The notes under the pieces were generated by a model. It ran no database searches. It worked only from the letters and a program-made list of their open reading frames with translations, and was not told the DNA's origin. The position numbers and the translations under genes were made by a program. Positions 1-8,689 of a stretch of DNA of 64,000 bases are shown in pieces; position 1 is the first letter of the stretch; each line of letters opens with the position of its first letter. Source of the stretch: Paraburkholderia ultramafica (GTDB lineage: Bacteria > Pseudomonadota > Gammaproteobacteria > Burkholderiales > Burkholderiaceae); NCBI RefSeq assembly GCF_902859915.1, contig NZ_CADIKK010000025.1, positions 50,808-114,807 on the forward strand, in the 5' to 3' direction.

Positions 1-1
1 T

Positions 2-205
2 CAAACCGTCGACGTGCTCGGCCTGCCGATCAGCAAAGTCACGATTCAGGTGGCCGCGGGCCGCAACCTCGCGGTGCTGGTCGAGGCGGCGGTGCGCAAC
101 ACGATCCTGCAACTGCGCGGCATTGATACGCTGCGCGACTTCATGGATCGCCAGCGCCTCGCGATGCAGGACCCTGACAGCCAGTTTCCCGGCAAACTGA
201 TCTGA
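2..205 (+). CDS. hprK: HPr kinase/phosphorylase, C-terminal fragment (cut by window edge)
   Basis: The last 67 residues of HprK, which phosphorylates and dephosphorylates HPr at Ser46. The visible part has the family's C-terminal region, with the LGLPISKVTIQVAAGRNLAV stretch and the helix TLRDFMDRQRLA. The kinase P-loop lies upstream, outside the window. rapZ follows after a short gap, the usual proteobacterial hprK-rapZ order. The HPr encoded near position 58.9 kb still has Ser46, so the enzyme has a plausible substrate in this genome. Identification rests on recognition of the conserved C-terminus. Confidence 0.85.
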   Translation, partial: QTVDVLGLPISKVTIQVAAGRNLAVLVEAAVRNTILQLRGIDTLRDFMDRQRLAMQDPDSQFPGKLI

Positions 206-302
206 GCCGGCAAGCCATGAAGCGCCCACAGCCGAAGGCCGGCCACGGGTACGCGCATGGGGGACCAGATGCTATGATGAAATGTACGGTTTCGACGACT
301 CC

Positions 303-1196
303 ATGCGCATAATTCTGATCACTGGTATATCCGGCTCCGGCAAGTCAGTTGCCCTGAACGCGCTTGAAGACGCGGGTTATTACTGCGTCGACAATTTGCC
401 GCCGCGCTTTCTGCCGCAACTCGCGTCCTACCTCGCCGAAGACGGGCAAGATCGCCTCGCGGTCGCCATCGACGCGCGCTCGAGCGCGTCCCTCGACGAA
501 ATGCCCGCGATGATCCGCGACTTGTCGCGCGCTCACGACGTGCGGGTGCTCTTCCTGAGCGCAAGCACGCAGTCGCTGATTCAGCGCTTCTCGGAAACGC
601 GCCGCCGCCATCCGCTGTCCGGTTCCACCGCGCACGACGCGGACGTCGGCCTGCTCACCTCGCTCGCGGAAGCGATCGAACGCGAGCGTGAACTCGTGGC
701 AGGTCTGGCCGAATTCGGCCATCAGATCGACACCAGCAATCTGCGCGCAAACGTGCTGCGCGCGTGGGTCAAACGTTTCATCGAGCAGAAAGAATCGGGA
801 CTCGTGCTGATGTTCGAGTCGTTCGGCTTCAAACGCGGCGTGCCGCTCGACGCGGATTTCGTTTTCGACGTCCGCACGCTGCCGAACCCGTACTACGATC
901 ATGAATTGAGGCCGCTCACGGGCCTCGACAAACCGGTGATGGATTTTCTCGATGCGCTGCCGGTCGTGCATGAAATGATCGACGACATCGAGAAGTTTCT
1001 CTCCAAATGGCTGCCGCATTTCCGCGACGACAATCGCAGTTATCTCACCGTCGCGATCGGTTGCACGGGCGGCCAGCACCGCTCGGTGTTCATTGCGGAG
1101 ACGCTTGCCGCGCGTCTCGCAAAGGCGGCGAATGTGATTGTGCGGCACCGCGATGCGCCGATCGAAGTCGGCGAATCATCGAAGCTAGTGGCTTAA
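303..1196 (+). CDS. rapZ: RNase adapter protein RapZ
   Basis: A 297-residue nucleotide-binding protein. In enterobacteria RapZ binds the GlmZ/GlmY small RNAs, presents GlmZ to RNase E and so controls glucosamine-6-phosphate synthase; that role is known from the family, not shown here. The Walker A motif GISGSGKS lies at residues 8-15. The characteristic CTGGQHRSVF motif lies near residue 260 in the RNA-binding C-terminal domain. An in-frame ATG exists 21 bases upstream, but the ATG at 303 puts the P-loop at the usual distance and was chosen. It follows hprK directly, linking PTS signalling and cell-wall precursor control. Confidence 0.93.
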   Translation: MRIILITGISGSGKSVALNALEDAGYYCVDNLPPRFLPQLASYLAEDGQDRLAVAIDARSSASLDEMPAMIRDLSRAHDVRVLFLSASTQSLIQRFSETRRRHPLSGSTAHDADVGLLTSLAEAIERERELVAGLAEFGHQIDTSNLRANVLRAWVKRFIEQKESGLVLMFESFGFKRGVPLDADFVFDVRTLPNPYYDHELRPLTGLDKPVMDFLDALPVVHEMIDDIEKFLSKWLPHFRDDNRSYLTVAIGCTGGQHRSVFIAETLAARLAKAANVIVRHRDAPIEVGESSKLVA

Positions 1197-1235
1197 CCGG
1201 CCGCATCGCGCGGCCTCAACTCGAAGCGTTGCGCC

Positions 1236-1871
1236 ATGTCTTCTACTTCTACTGTGCTTGCCGATGTGCCGCTGTTTCCGCTGCATACGGTGCTGTTTCC
1301 CGATGGACTGCTGCCGCTGAAGATCTTCGAAGCGCGCTACCTCGATATGGCGCGCGACTGTCTGCGTGAAAAAACGCCGTTCGGCGTGTGCATGCTGAAA
1401 AGCGGCGCGGAAGTGGCGCGCGAGGAAGAGCCTTCGGTGCCCGAAGCAATCGGCTGCCTCGCCGAAATCGAAGAATGCGACGTCGAAACCTTCGGCATGC
1501 TGCTGATTCGCGCACGCGGCACGCGGCGGTTTCGCCTGCTGTCGCATCGCGTTGAGAGCAGCGGCCTGCTGGTCGGCATGGCGGAACCGATTGGCAACGA
1601 CATGCCGCTCGAGGGCAATGAGTTGCTCGCCAAATTCGGCGCATGTGCGGAGGTGCTCGAACGGATCATCGCAACGATCCGCGAACGGGATCCGGACAGC
1701 TTGCCGTTCGCGGAGCCGTTCAGGCTCGAAGATCCGTCGTGGGTGTCGAACCGTCTTGCCGAAGTGCTGCCGATCACGTTGCGCGCGCGCCAGAAACTGA
1801 TGGAATTGCAGGACGCCGGCACGCGGATCGACGTGGTTCATCACTACATGCAACAGCATCAACTGCTTTGA
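1236..1871 (+). CDS. Lon N-terminal (substrate-binding) domain protein
   Basis: A 211-residue stand-alone protein matching the LON substrate-binding domain: an N-terminal PLFPLHTVLFPDGLLPLKIF stretch and the FEARY motif, followed by a helical half. It has no AAA+ ATPase and no protease domain, so it is not Lon itself. Its biochemical function is unknown; an adaptor role in protein turnover is only an inference. It lies 39 bases after rapZ on the same strand and is convergent with mutY. Confidence 0.8.
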   Translation: MSSTSTVLADVPLFPLHTVLFPDGLLPLKIFEARYLDMARDCLREKTPFGVCMLKSGAEVAREEEPSVPEAIGCLAEIEECDVETFGMLLIRARGTRRFRLLSHRVESSGLLVGMAEPIGNDMPLEGNELLAKFGACAEVLERIIATIRERDPDSLPFAEPFRLEDPSWVSNRLAEVLPITLRARQKLMELQDAGTRIDVVHHYMQQHQLL

Positions 1872-1906
1872 GTGTGGCCGCGCGTCCACCGGATTGATTC
1901 GATTCG

Positions 1907-2968
1907 TTAGATCAACGAATCCTGCAAACTGTCCAGTAGTTTGCGCACCGGCGCAGGCACGCCGAACGAATCGAGATCGCTGAGCGCGACCCACGCGGTG
2001 TCCGCATCCGCTAGCGCGGCCAACGCGCCCACGCCGCGATCCAGTTCCGCGAGCCGCGGCTCGATATCCAGCTTGAAATGCGTGAACACGTGTGTGAGCG
2101 GTGCGAGCGGCGCGACCGCACCGTCGCCGCCGAAGGCGCGTGCGCGCTCGGCGAGCGTGGCTTCGTCGGCGGCTTCGGGCAGGCTCCACAAGCCGCCCCA
2201 GATACCCGATGGCGGACGCTTCTCCAGCATCACCGCGTTGCCGTCGCGCAGCACCAGCATCCATGTGCGGCGCGTCGGCACGGTCTTCTTCGGACGCGCC
2301 GTCGGCAGTTCGCGCTGACGCCCGGTGACATTGGCCACGCAGTCGGCGGCGAACGGGCAACGCAGGCAGTCCGGCTTGCCGCGCACACACAGGGTCGCGC
2401 CGAGATCCATCAGACCTTGCGTGTACGAACTGACCTGGTCGTCCGACGCATTCGACGGCAGCAACGACTCCGCCAGCGTCCACATTGCATTTTCGACTTT
2501 CTTCTCGCCAGGAAAACCTTCGACGCCGAATACGCGCGCCAGCACGCGCTTCACGTTGCCGTCGAGAATCGTCGCGCGCGCGCCAAACGCGAAAGACGCG
2601 ATCGCCGCCGCCGTTGAACGGCCGATGCCGGGCAACTCCGCGAGTGCGTCGACCGATGCCGGAAACGCGCCGCCATGCTGCTCGACCACGACTTGCGCGC
2701 AGCGGTGCAGATTGCGCGCGCGCGTGTAGTAGCCAAGGCCAGCCCATAACGCCATCACGTCGTCCACAGGCGCGGCGGCGAGCACGGCGACATCCGGAAA
2801 ACGCGCAAGGAATTTGGCGTAGTACGGAATCACCGTCGACACCTGGGTCTGCTGCAGCATGATCTCCGACAGCCAGATGCGATACGGATCGCGCGTGTTC
2901 TGCCACGGCAGATCATGACGGCCGTACCGGCGCTGCCACGCGATCAGGCGCGTGGAAAAATCGGCCAT
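1907..2968 (-). CDS. mutY: Adenine DNA glycosylase MutY
   Basis: A 353-residue glycosylase that removes adenine mispaired with 8-oxoguanine. Visible elements: the catalytic Glu35 in LSEIMLQQTQ; the helix-hairpin-helix LPGIGRSTAAAI followed by the catalytic Asp in LDGNVKRV; the 4Fe-4S cysteines in C-x6-C-x2-C-x5-C spacing; and a C-terminal NUDIX-like domain that reads 8-oxoG. The frame is open further upstream, but the ATG at 2968 begins the conserved MADFSTRLIAWQRRYGRHDL N-terminus. It lies 85 bases downstream of mutM, so the two halves of the GO repair system are probably co-transcribed. Confidence 0.95.
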   Translation of the reverse strand: MADFSTRLIAWQRRYGRHDLPWQNTRDPYRIWLSEIMLQQTQVSTVIPYYAKFLARFPDVAVLAAAPVDDVMALWAGLGYYTRARNLHRCAQVVVEQHGGAFPASVDALAELPGIGRSTAAAIASFAFGARATILDGNVKRVLARVFGVEGFPGEKKVENAMWTLAESLLPSNASDDQVSSYTQGLMDLGATLCVRGKPDCLRCPFAADCVANVTGRQRELPTARPKKTVPTRRTWMLVLRDGNAVMLEKRPPSGIWGGLWSLPEAADEATLAERARAFGGDGAVAPLAPLTHVFTHFKLDIEPRLAELDRGVGALAALADADTAWVALSDLDSFGVPAPVRKLLDSLQDSLI

Positions 2969-3053
2969 GACTGGAAAAACAGGCGTTTCAGGCGCGCTGG
3001 GCGACGTTGAACGCGAGGCTGCACGCGGTGTTAAGCGAGAAGGCATTGAGAAC

Positions 3054-3884
3054 TTAGCGCTGGCAGGTGGGACAGAAATACGTAGAACGCTGCCCCTGCA
3101 CGATCTGTTTGATCGGCGTTCCACACACGCGGCATGGCAGCCCCGCGCGATCATAGACGAAATAGTCGAGCTGGAAGTAACCGCTTTCGCCGTCGCTGCC
3201 GACGAAATCGCGCAGCGTGCTGCCGCCCTTCTCGATCGCGGCGGCGAGCGTCACGCGCACGGCGTCCGCGAGCAGTTCGTAGCGCACCAGCGAGACACGG
3301 CCCGCCGCGATGGTGGGCCGGATGCCGGCGCGAAACAGGCTCTCCGACGCATAGATATTGCCCACACCTACCACGATTTCACCGGCCAGCAGCGCCTGCT
3401 TCACCGACACTTTGCGCCCGCGCGTGAGCCGGTGCATCAGCGCGCCGGAGAACGCCGGCGAGAACGGCTCGACGCCGAGTCCCGCGAGCAGTGGATGGTC
3501 GAGGATGTCGCCGGCTTCGCGCGGATGCCACAGCACCGCACCGAAGCGCCGCGGATCACGATAGCGCAAAATGAATTCGTCGAAGATCCAGTCGATGTGG
3601 TCGTGTTTCGCCGCGGCCGGCGGATGCGGCACATGACGCAGCACCCGCAGCGTCCCAGTCATGCCAAGATGCACAATGAACCAGCCAGCGTCGATCTCGA
3701 ACAGCAGATACTTGCCGCGCCGCTCGACTTTGCGCACCACACGGCCGCGCAAGGTTTTCGCAAGGTCGGCCGGAATTGGCCAACGTAGCGCGGACGTACG
3801 CACGTCGACGCGTTCAACCTTGCGCCCGGACACATACGGTTCGATTCCCCGTCGGGTAACCTCAACTTCTGGCAACTCTGGCAT
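3054..3884 (-). CDS. mutM: Formamidopyrimidine-DNA glycosylase MutM
   Basis: A 276-residue bifunctional glycosylase/AP lyase that excises 8-oxoguanine opposite C. The N-terminus MPELPEVEVTRRGI supplies catalytic Pro2 and Glu3 and fixes the start at 3884. The C-terminus carries the zinc finger (CRVC ... CPTC, 16 residues between the pairs). The internal VGNIYASESLF motif is also present. The same frame stays open 1.6 kb upstream, antisense to the next gene, which is a GC-skew artefact. The start is 88 bases from the divergent TPR gene, so this gap should hold divergent promoters. Confidence 0.95.
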   Translation of the reverse strand: MPELPEVEVTRRGIEPYVSGRKVERVDVRTSALRWPIPADLAKTLRGRVVRKVERRGKYLLFEIDAGWFIVHLGMTGTLRVLRHVPHPPAAAKHDHIDWIFDEFILRYRDPRRFGAVLWHPREAGDILDHPLLAGLGVEPFSPAFSGALMHRLTRGRKVSVKQALLAGEIVVGVGNIYASESLFRAGIRPTIAAGRVSLVRYELLADAVRVTLAAAIEKGGSTLRDFVGSDGESGYFQLDYFVYDRAGLPCRVCGTPIKQIVQGQRSTYFCPTCQR

Positions 3885-3971
3885 TTCTAACTGGTCTGCA
3901 ACTTGCGTGAGTGGTTGTGCCCGTATTGTAGCGAGCGCGTTACAATCGACTGAAACATTGAACGGATTTCC

Positions 3972-5813
3972 ATGAACTTGTCCTTCGTGAAGCTGTTTTC
4001 GAAGCGCCCGGCTCGCGCATCCCGCGTGCCGCACGCCGTGTCCGCTCGCCGGATGCTCGGTGCAGCCGCGCTCGCCCTCTGGGCGCTGGCTGCCGTGCCC
4101 GCGCGCGCGCAGAATCCATCGCCAGATCAGGATGACGCCTCGGTCACGATGCCGGACCCGCTCGGCCCGGCATCGGCGGAAGATCAGAAGTCCCTGCCTG
4201 ATGTGCCGCTGTCGAGCCAGATCGTATTCCAGGTGCTCGCCGCCGAAGTCGCGCTGCAACGCGACCAGCCGGCGCCCGCTTACCAGACCTACCTTGCCCT
4301 CGCGCGCGACACGCATGATCCGCGCATGGCGCAGCGCGCCACCGAAATCGCGCTGGCCGCGCAAAGCCCAGCGGACGCGCTGGCCGCCGCGCAACTGTGG
4401 CAGCAGTATGCGCCGAACTCGGAACGCGCCGCGCAACTCGACGCGTCGCTGCTCGTGCTGTCCGGCAAACCTGACGAAGCAGCGCCGATTCTCGCCCGCG
4501 AACTCGCGAAGGTGCCCGCGGACAATCGCGGCAACGCGATTCTCGCGCTGCAACTGCTGCTGTCGCGCGGCCCGAACCGGATCGGCGGCTTGCACGTGCT
4601 GCAGGACTTGCTGAAGAACGACATGAACCGGCCGGAAGCGCAGGTGGCGATCGCGCGCCAGCAGCTCGTGTCGGACGACGCGCCGGGCGCGCGCAAATCG
4701 CTCGAACAGGCGCTGACGCTGAAGCCGGACTATTTGCCGGCGGCGCTGCTGCTGTCGCAGATGGGCCCGGAAGAGCGCAGGGAAGGCATCGCGTCGCTCG
4801 AAAAATATGTGCAGCAGAATCCGAAGTCGCATGACGCGCGTCTCGCGCTCGCGCAGATGTATCTCGCGAGCGACCGCCTGGACGACGCGCAGAAGCAGTT
4901 CGAGATCATGCACAAGGCCAACGCGAACGACCTGACGCCGCTGATGGCGCTCGCGCTGATCAAGATCCAGCAGAAGAATTTCAAGGACGCGCAAACGTAT
5001 CTGATCCAGTACGCGCAGCAGGCCGAAAAGACGCCGGGCGCCGATGCGGGCCAGGCGTATATCTACCTTGCGCAACTGTCGCTCGAACAGAAGAACGAAG
5101 CGGCGGCGAGCGACTGGCTGAACAAGATCTCGCCGTCGAGCCAGCAATACGTGGCGGCGCAGATCACGCGCGCGCAACTGCTCGCGAAACAAGGCAAGAC
5201 CGACGACGCGCGCAGACTGCTGGCCAACCTGCAGGTATCCGATCCGCGCGACCTGGCGCTGGTCGCACGCACCGACGCGGCAGTCCTGTTCGACGCGAAG
5301 CGTTACCCGGAGGCGGAAACACGCCTGCAACAAGCCACGGCGACCTTCCCCGACGACCCCGATCTCACCTATGACTACGCGATGGCCGCTGAAAAAACCG
5401 GCCATTACGACGTGATGGAAGCGCAGTTGCGCAAGCTGATCCAGACGCAGCCGGACAATCCCCAAGCCTACAACGCGCTCGGCTATTCGCTGGCCGATCG
5501 TAATCAGCGCCTGCCGGAAGCCGACAAGCTGGTCGAGAAGGCGTCGTCACTGGCGCCGAACGATGCGTTCATCATGGACAGCGTCGGCTGGGTCAAATTC
5601 CGGATGGGCGATACGTCGGACGCGATCAAGCTGCTGCGCAAAGCCTACGAGCTGCAGCCGAACGCCGAAATCGGCGCGCACCTCGGTGAAGTGTTGTGGA
5701 AAAGCGGTCAGCAGGATCAGGCCCGGGCCGCTTTCCGCGATGCGCGCAAGCTCGAACCGGACAACGACACGCTCGTCAAAACGCTGCAACGTCTTCAGGT
5801 AAACGATCTTTGA
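3972..5813 (+). CDS. Exported tetratricopeptide-repeat protein
   Basis: A 613-residue protein with an N-terminal signal sequence (basic start, hydrophobic LGAAALALWALAAVPARA, cleavage after ARA near residue 46). The rest is TPR-like helical repeats; examples are QNPKSHDARLALAQMYLASD and PDNPQAYNALGYSLADRNQR. TPR arrays are protein-docking scaffolds. Its stop overlaps the lolB start by one base (TGATG), so it is translationally coupled to lipoprotein sorting. This supports a periplasmic or envelope role, but no specific function is known to me. Confidence 0.85.
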   Translation: MNLSFVKLFSKRPARASRVPHAVSARRMLGAAALALWALAAVPARAQNPSPDQDDASVTMPDPLGPASAEDQKSLPDVPLSSQIVFQVLAAEVALQRDQPAPAYQTYLALARDTHDPRMAQRATEIALAAQSPADALAAAQLWQQYAPNSERAAQLDASLLVLSGKPDEAAPILARELAKVPADNRGNAILALQLLLSRGPNRIGGLHVLQDLLKNDMNRPEAQVAIARQQLVSDDAPGARKSLEQALTLKPDYLPAALLLSQMGPEERREGIASLEKYVQQNPKSHDARLALAQMYLASDRLDDAQKQFEIMHKANANDLTPLMALALIKIQQKNFKDAQTYLIQYAQQAEKTPGADAGQAYIYLAQLSLEQKNEAAASDWLNKISPSSQQYVAAQITRAQLLAKQGKTDDARRLLANLQVSDPRDLALVARTDAAVLFDAKRYPEAETRLQQATATFPDDPDLTYDYAMAAEKTGHYDVMEAQLRKLIQTQPDNPQAYNALGYSLADRNQRLPEADKLVEKASSLAPNDAFIMDSVGWVKFRMGDTSDAIKLLRKAYELQPNAEIGAHLGEVLWKSGQQDQARAAFRDARKLEPDNDTLVKTLQRLQVNDL

Positions 5814-6445
5814 TGCGTCTGTCCCGTTTGATTTCCTTTCCCCGGGCGCCGCGCGGCGCGGCGCTCGGATTCGCTGCGGCAGCGGTTGTCGCGTTGGCCG
5901 GCTGTGCATCGGTGAAACCGCAGGGGCCGTCCACGTCGAATGCCGCAACCTCGGTCACCGCGCAGACTAGCCGCGCTTACCAGGGCCGCTTCGCGATCCA
6001 GTACAACGATCAGAACGGCCAGCAGCGCAACGCCTACGGCAACTTCTCGTGGCAGGAAACGGGCGACACAGTGACCCTGCAATTGCGCAACCCGCTCGGC
6101 CAGACACTCGCGATCGTGACTTCGTCGCCAGCTTCGGCCACGCTCGAATTGCCGAACCGTCAGCCGCTCACAGCGGACAACGTGTCCACGCTGATGCAGA
6201 ATGCGCTCGGTTTCGCGCTGCCGGTCGAAGGGCTGCGTTATTGGCTGCAGCCTTCGCCGGCGCCTACTTCGCGCGCCAAAACCGAGAAGGATCCGGAGCA
6301 GCCATCGCGCCTGAAGCAGATCACCCAGGACGGCTGGACGATCGACTATCTTGCGTATGCCGACGCGCCGGCCACCGGTGTCAAGCGCGTCAATCTGAGC
6401 CGTGCGGAGCCGCCGCTCGACATCAAGCTCGTGCTGGATCAGTGA
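5813..6445 (+). CDS. lolB: Outer-membrane lipoprotein receptor LolB
   Basis: A 210-residue lipoprotein that accepts lipoproteins from LolA and inserts them in the outer membrane. The signal peptide ends in lipobox LAGC with lipidated Cys31. Mature sequence motifs include YQGRFAIQYNDQNGQQRNAY and LLRNPLG-like strands (here LQLRNPLGQTLAIV), typical of the LolA/LolB beta-barrel half. The position directly before ispE is conserved in proteobacteria and supports the call. The ATG overlaps the preceding stop by one base. Confidence 0.9.
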   Translation: MRLSRLISFPRAPRGAALGFAAAAVVALAGCASVKPQGPSTSNAATSVTAQTSRAYQGRFAIQYNDQNGQQRNAYGNFSWQETGDTVTLQLRNPLGQTLAIVTSSPASATLELPNRQPLTADNVSTLMQNALGFALPVEGLRYWLQPSPAPTSRAKTEKDPEQPSRLKQITQDGWTIDYLAYADAPATGVKRVNLSRAEPPLDIKLVLDQ

Positions 6446-6510
6446 CCCGCGTCTGTTCGCGCAACCTTGCAGCCTGTTCGGCGCCACTTTGGCGCATGTA
6501 GCCTCGACTC

Positions 6511-7392
6511 ATGATTGAAACGACCGATTCGCTGCGCGATTGTCTCGCGCCAGCGAAACTCAACCTCTTCCTGCACATCACCGGCCGCCGGCCGGATGGT
6601 TATCACACGCTGCAAACGGTCTTCCAGTTGCTCGACTGGGGCGACACGCTGCACTTCAAGCGACGCGACGACGGACTCATCACGCGCAGCACCGAGATCG
6701 CCGACGTGCCGCCGGAACACGATCTCACCGTGCGCGCCGCGACGCTGCTCAAGACGCATACGGGCTCGCCTGAAGGCGTCGATATCGAAATAGAGAAGCG
6801 CCTGCCGATGGGCGCCGGCCTCGGCGGCGGCAGCTCCGACGCGGCGACTACGCTGCTCGCGCTGAATCGCCTGTGGAAGCTCAGCTTGCCGCGTCTGGAG
6901 TTGCAGGCATTGGCATTGAAGCTCGGCGCGGATGTACCGTTTTTTGTTTTTGGAAAAAATGCGTTCGCACAGGGTGTCGGAGAAGCTTTGGACGTTGTAC
7001 AATTGCCGCCGCGCCACTTTCTAGTGGTGACACCGAGGGTGCAGGTTCCAACTGCAGCGATTTTTTCCGAAAAAGCGTTGACAAGAGATTCAAAGCCCCT
7101 CATAATTACGGACTTTCCTGCAGAACTTAGCTGCAACACTGAATGGCCAGAAAGCTTCGGCCGGAATGACATGCAGCAGATTGTCGTAGGAAAGTACACG
7201 GAAGTAGCGCAAGTGCTGCGATGGTTTGAAAATATCGCGCCGGCGCGGATGTCCGGATCAGGTGCAAGTGTCTTTGCAGCGTTCCGCAGTAAAGCTGAAG
7301 CAGAAGCGGTGCAAGCCAAACTGCCTGGCGAATGGAACAGTGCAGTGGCCGCCGGTCTGGATCAGCATCCACTCTTTACTTTCGCGTCATAA
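6511..7392 (+). CDS. ispE: 4-diphosphocytidyl-2-C-methyl-D-erythritol kinase IspE
   Basis: A 293-residue GHMP-family kinase of the MEP isoprenoid pathway, which phosphorylates CDP-ME. The N-terminal APAKLNLFLHITGRRPDGYH motif and the ATP-binding PMGAGLGGGSSDAATTL loop (about residues 93-110) are both present, as is a C-terminal RMSGSGASVFAAF motif. From about 6930 onward the codons become markedly AT-rich (for example TTT TTT GTT TTT GGA AAA AAT), unlike the first half. A near-consensus promoter lies in this stretch. The gene precedes tRNA-Gln and prs, the usual arrangement. Confidence 0.95.
   Translation: MIETTDSLRDCLAPAKLNLFLHITGRRPDGYHTLQTVFQLLDWGDTLHFKRRDDGLITRSTEIADVPPEHDLTVRAATLLKTHTGSPEGVDIEIEKRLPMGAGLGGGSSDAATTLLALNRLWKLSLPRLELQALALKLGADVPFFVFGKNAFAQGVGEALDVVQLPPRHFLVVTPRVQVPTAAIFSEKALTRDSKPLIITDFPAELSCNTEWPESFGRNDMQQIVVGKYTEVAQVLRWFENIAPARMSGSGASVFAAFRSKAEAEAVQAKLPGEWNSAVAAGLDQHPLFTFAS
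7078..7106 (+). promoter_or_regulatory. Candidate sigma-70 promoter inside ispE for tRNA-Gln and prs
   Basis: TTGACA at 7078-7083 and CATAAT at 7101-7106 are separated by 17 bases, an 11/12 match to consensus. It lies in the AT-rich 3' part of ispE, about 335 bases before tRNA-Gln, and could give tRNA-Gln and prs expression independent of lolB-ispE. It is inferred from sequence only. Confidence 0.5.
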
Positions 7393-7444
7393 GTTTTGCA
7401 TCGCTGAACGAAACTCCACGTTCGGCGGAGCTCAGAGTTAGTGT

Positions 7445-7521
7445 AGGGGAGTCGCCAAGCTGGTTAAGGCACCGGATTTTGATTCCGGCATGCAAAGGTT
7501 CGAATCCTTTCTCCCCTGCCA
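7445..7521 (+). tRNA. tRNA-Gln (anticodon TTG)
   Basis: A full cloverleaf can be drawn. The acceptor stem AGGGGAG pairs with CTCCCCT. The D arm is GCC...GGC and the anticodon stem CCGGA/TCCGG holds loop TTTTGAT with anticodon TTG. The T arm is AAAGG TTCGAAT CCTTT, followed by discriminator G and an encoded CCA at 7519-7521. It sits between ispE and prs. Confidence 0.97.
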
Positions 7522-7565
7522 AAATTTCTCGCATTTCCCCTCGCCCCCCAGCTTGAAGCAGGTGC

Positions 7566-8525
7566 ATGATGAGCAGCCATGACGGCCTGATGGTTTTTAC
7601 TGGCAACGCGAATCCCGCGCTTGCACAGGAAGTCGTCAAAATCCTCGGTATTCCCCTCGGCAAAGCAATGGTTAGCCGTTTCTCGGACGGTGAAATCCAG
7701 GTCGAGATTCAGGAAAACGTGCGTGGCAAGGACGTCTTCGTTCTGCAATCCACGTGCGCACCGGCGAATGACAACCTGATGGAACTGATGATCATGGTCG
7801 ATGCGCTCAAGCGCGCATCCGCTGGCCGGATCACCGCAGCCATTCCCTACTTCGGTTATGCCCGTCAAGATCGTCGCCCGCGTTCCGCGCGCGTCGCCAT
7901 CTCGGCGAAGATCGTGGCGAACATGCTGGAAATCGCCGGCGTCGAGCGGATCATCACGATGGATCTGCACGCCGACCAGATTCAAGGCTTCTTCGACATC
8001 CCGGTCGACAACATCTACGCTACGCCCGTGCTGCTCGGCGATCTGCGCAAGCAGAACTATGAGAACCTGCTGGTCGTTTCGCCGGACGTCGGCGGCGTGG
8101 TGCGTGCCCGGGCTCTCGCGAAGCAGCTCAATTGCGATCTCGCGATCATCGACAAGCGTCGTCCGAAGGCGAACGTCGCCGAAGTGATGAACATCATCGG
8201 TGAAGTCGAAGGCCGTACCTGCGTGATCATGGACGACATGGTCGACACCGCCGGCACGCTCTGCAAGGCAGCACAGGTTTTGAAGGAACGCGGTGCGAAG
8301 CAGGTGTTCGCTTACGCTACCCACCCGGTTCTGTCGGGCGGCGCGGGCGAGCGTATCGCGGCTTCCGCACTCGACGAACTCGTTGTCACGGACACGATCC
8401 CGCTCGGCGAAGAAGCCCGCTCGTGCGCAAAGATCCGTTCGTTGAGCAGCGCCGGCCTGCTTGCCGAAACGTTCTCGCGGATCCGCCGCGGCGATTCGGT
8501 GATGTCGCTGTTCGCTGAAAGTTAA
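7566..8525 (+). CDS. prs: Ribose-phosphate pyrophosphokinase (PRPP synthetase)
   Basis: A 319-residue enzyme making PRPP from ribose-5-phosphate and ATP for nucleotide, histidine and tryptophan synthesis. Motifs seen: FSDGEIQVEIQENVRGKDVF near the N-terminus; the ATP/Mg region YFGYARQDRRPRSARVAISA; MDLHADQIQGFF; and the PRPP-binding VIMDDMVDTAGTLCKA (about residues 217-232). Length is normal. The first of two adjacent ATGs (7566) was used; the second is equally possible. A factor-independent terminator follows. Confidence 0.96.
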   Translation: MMSSHDGLMVFTGNANPALAQEVVKILGIPLGKAMVSRFSDGEIQVEIQENVRGKDVFVLQSTCAPANDNLMELMIMVDALKRASAGRITAAIPYFGYARQDRRPRSARVAISAKIVANMLEIAGVERIITMDLHADQIQGFFDIPVDNIYATPVLLGDLRKQNYENLLVVSPDVGGVVRARALAKQLNCDLAIIDKRRPKANVAEVMNIIGEVEGRTCVIMDDMVDTAGTLCKAAQVLKERGAKQVFAYATHPVLSGGAGERIAASALDELVVTDTIPLGEEARSCAKIRSLSSAGLLAETFSRIRRGDSVMSLFAES

Positions 8526-8617
8526 GTATTTGCGAAGGCGCAGCGTATCGCTATAAGCGGCACGCCGCGCTTTTGCACAATCGGCATGAACGAACGAAGG
8601 TTCGTGCCGCAGCTCTG

Positions 8618-8653
8618 GGGCCTCAGCCATAACGGCTTGGAGGCCCTGTTTTT
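8618..8653 (+). terminator. Rho-independent terminator between prs and rplY
   Basis: GGGCCTCAGCC (8618-8628) pairs with GGC-TTG-GAGGCCC (8634-8646) with a small bulge, followed by TGTTTTT. It lies just before rplY, so L25 could be expressed by read-through or from a promoter overlapping this region. Confidence 0.65.
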
Positions 8654-8689
8654 ACTGCCTGGTCGCGGGCAGTGCATTGGAGATTCAAC

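Noticed and set aside
1185..2906. Long minus-strand frame overlapping mutY in another phase
   Set aside because: Arg/Ala-rich shadow frame with no motifs; mutY in the adjacent frame has all catalytic and Fe-S residues.
3054..5465. A continuous 803-codon minus-strand frame extending mutM upstream, antisense to the TPR gene
   Set aside because: The upstream 527 codons are Arg/Leu-rich with no known domain and mirror a well-supported plus-strand gene; high GC keeps antisense frames open. MutM begins at MPELPEVE.
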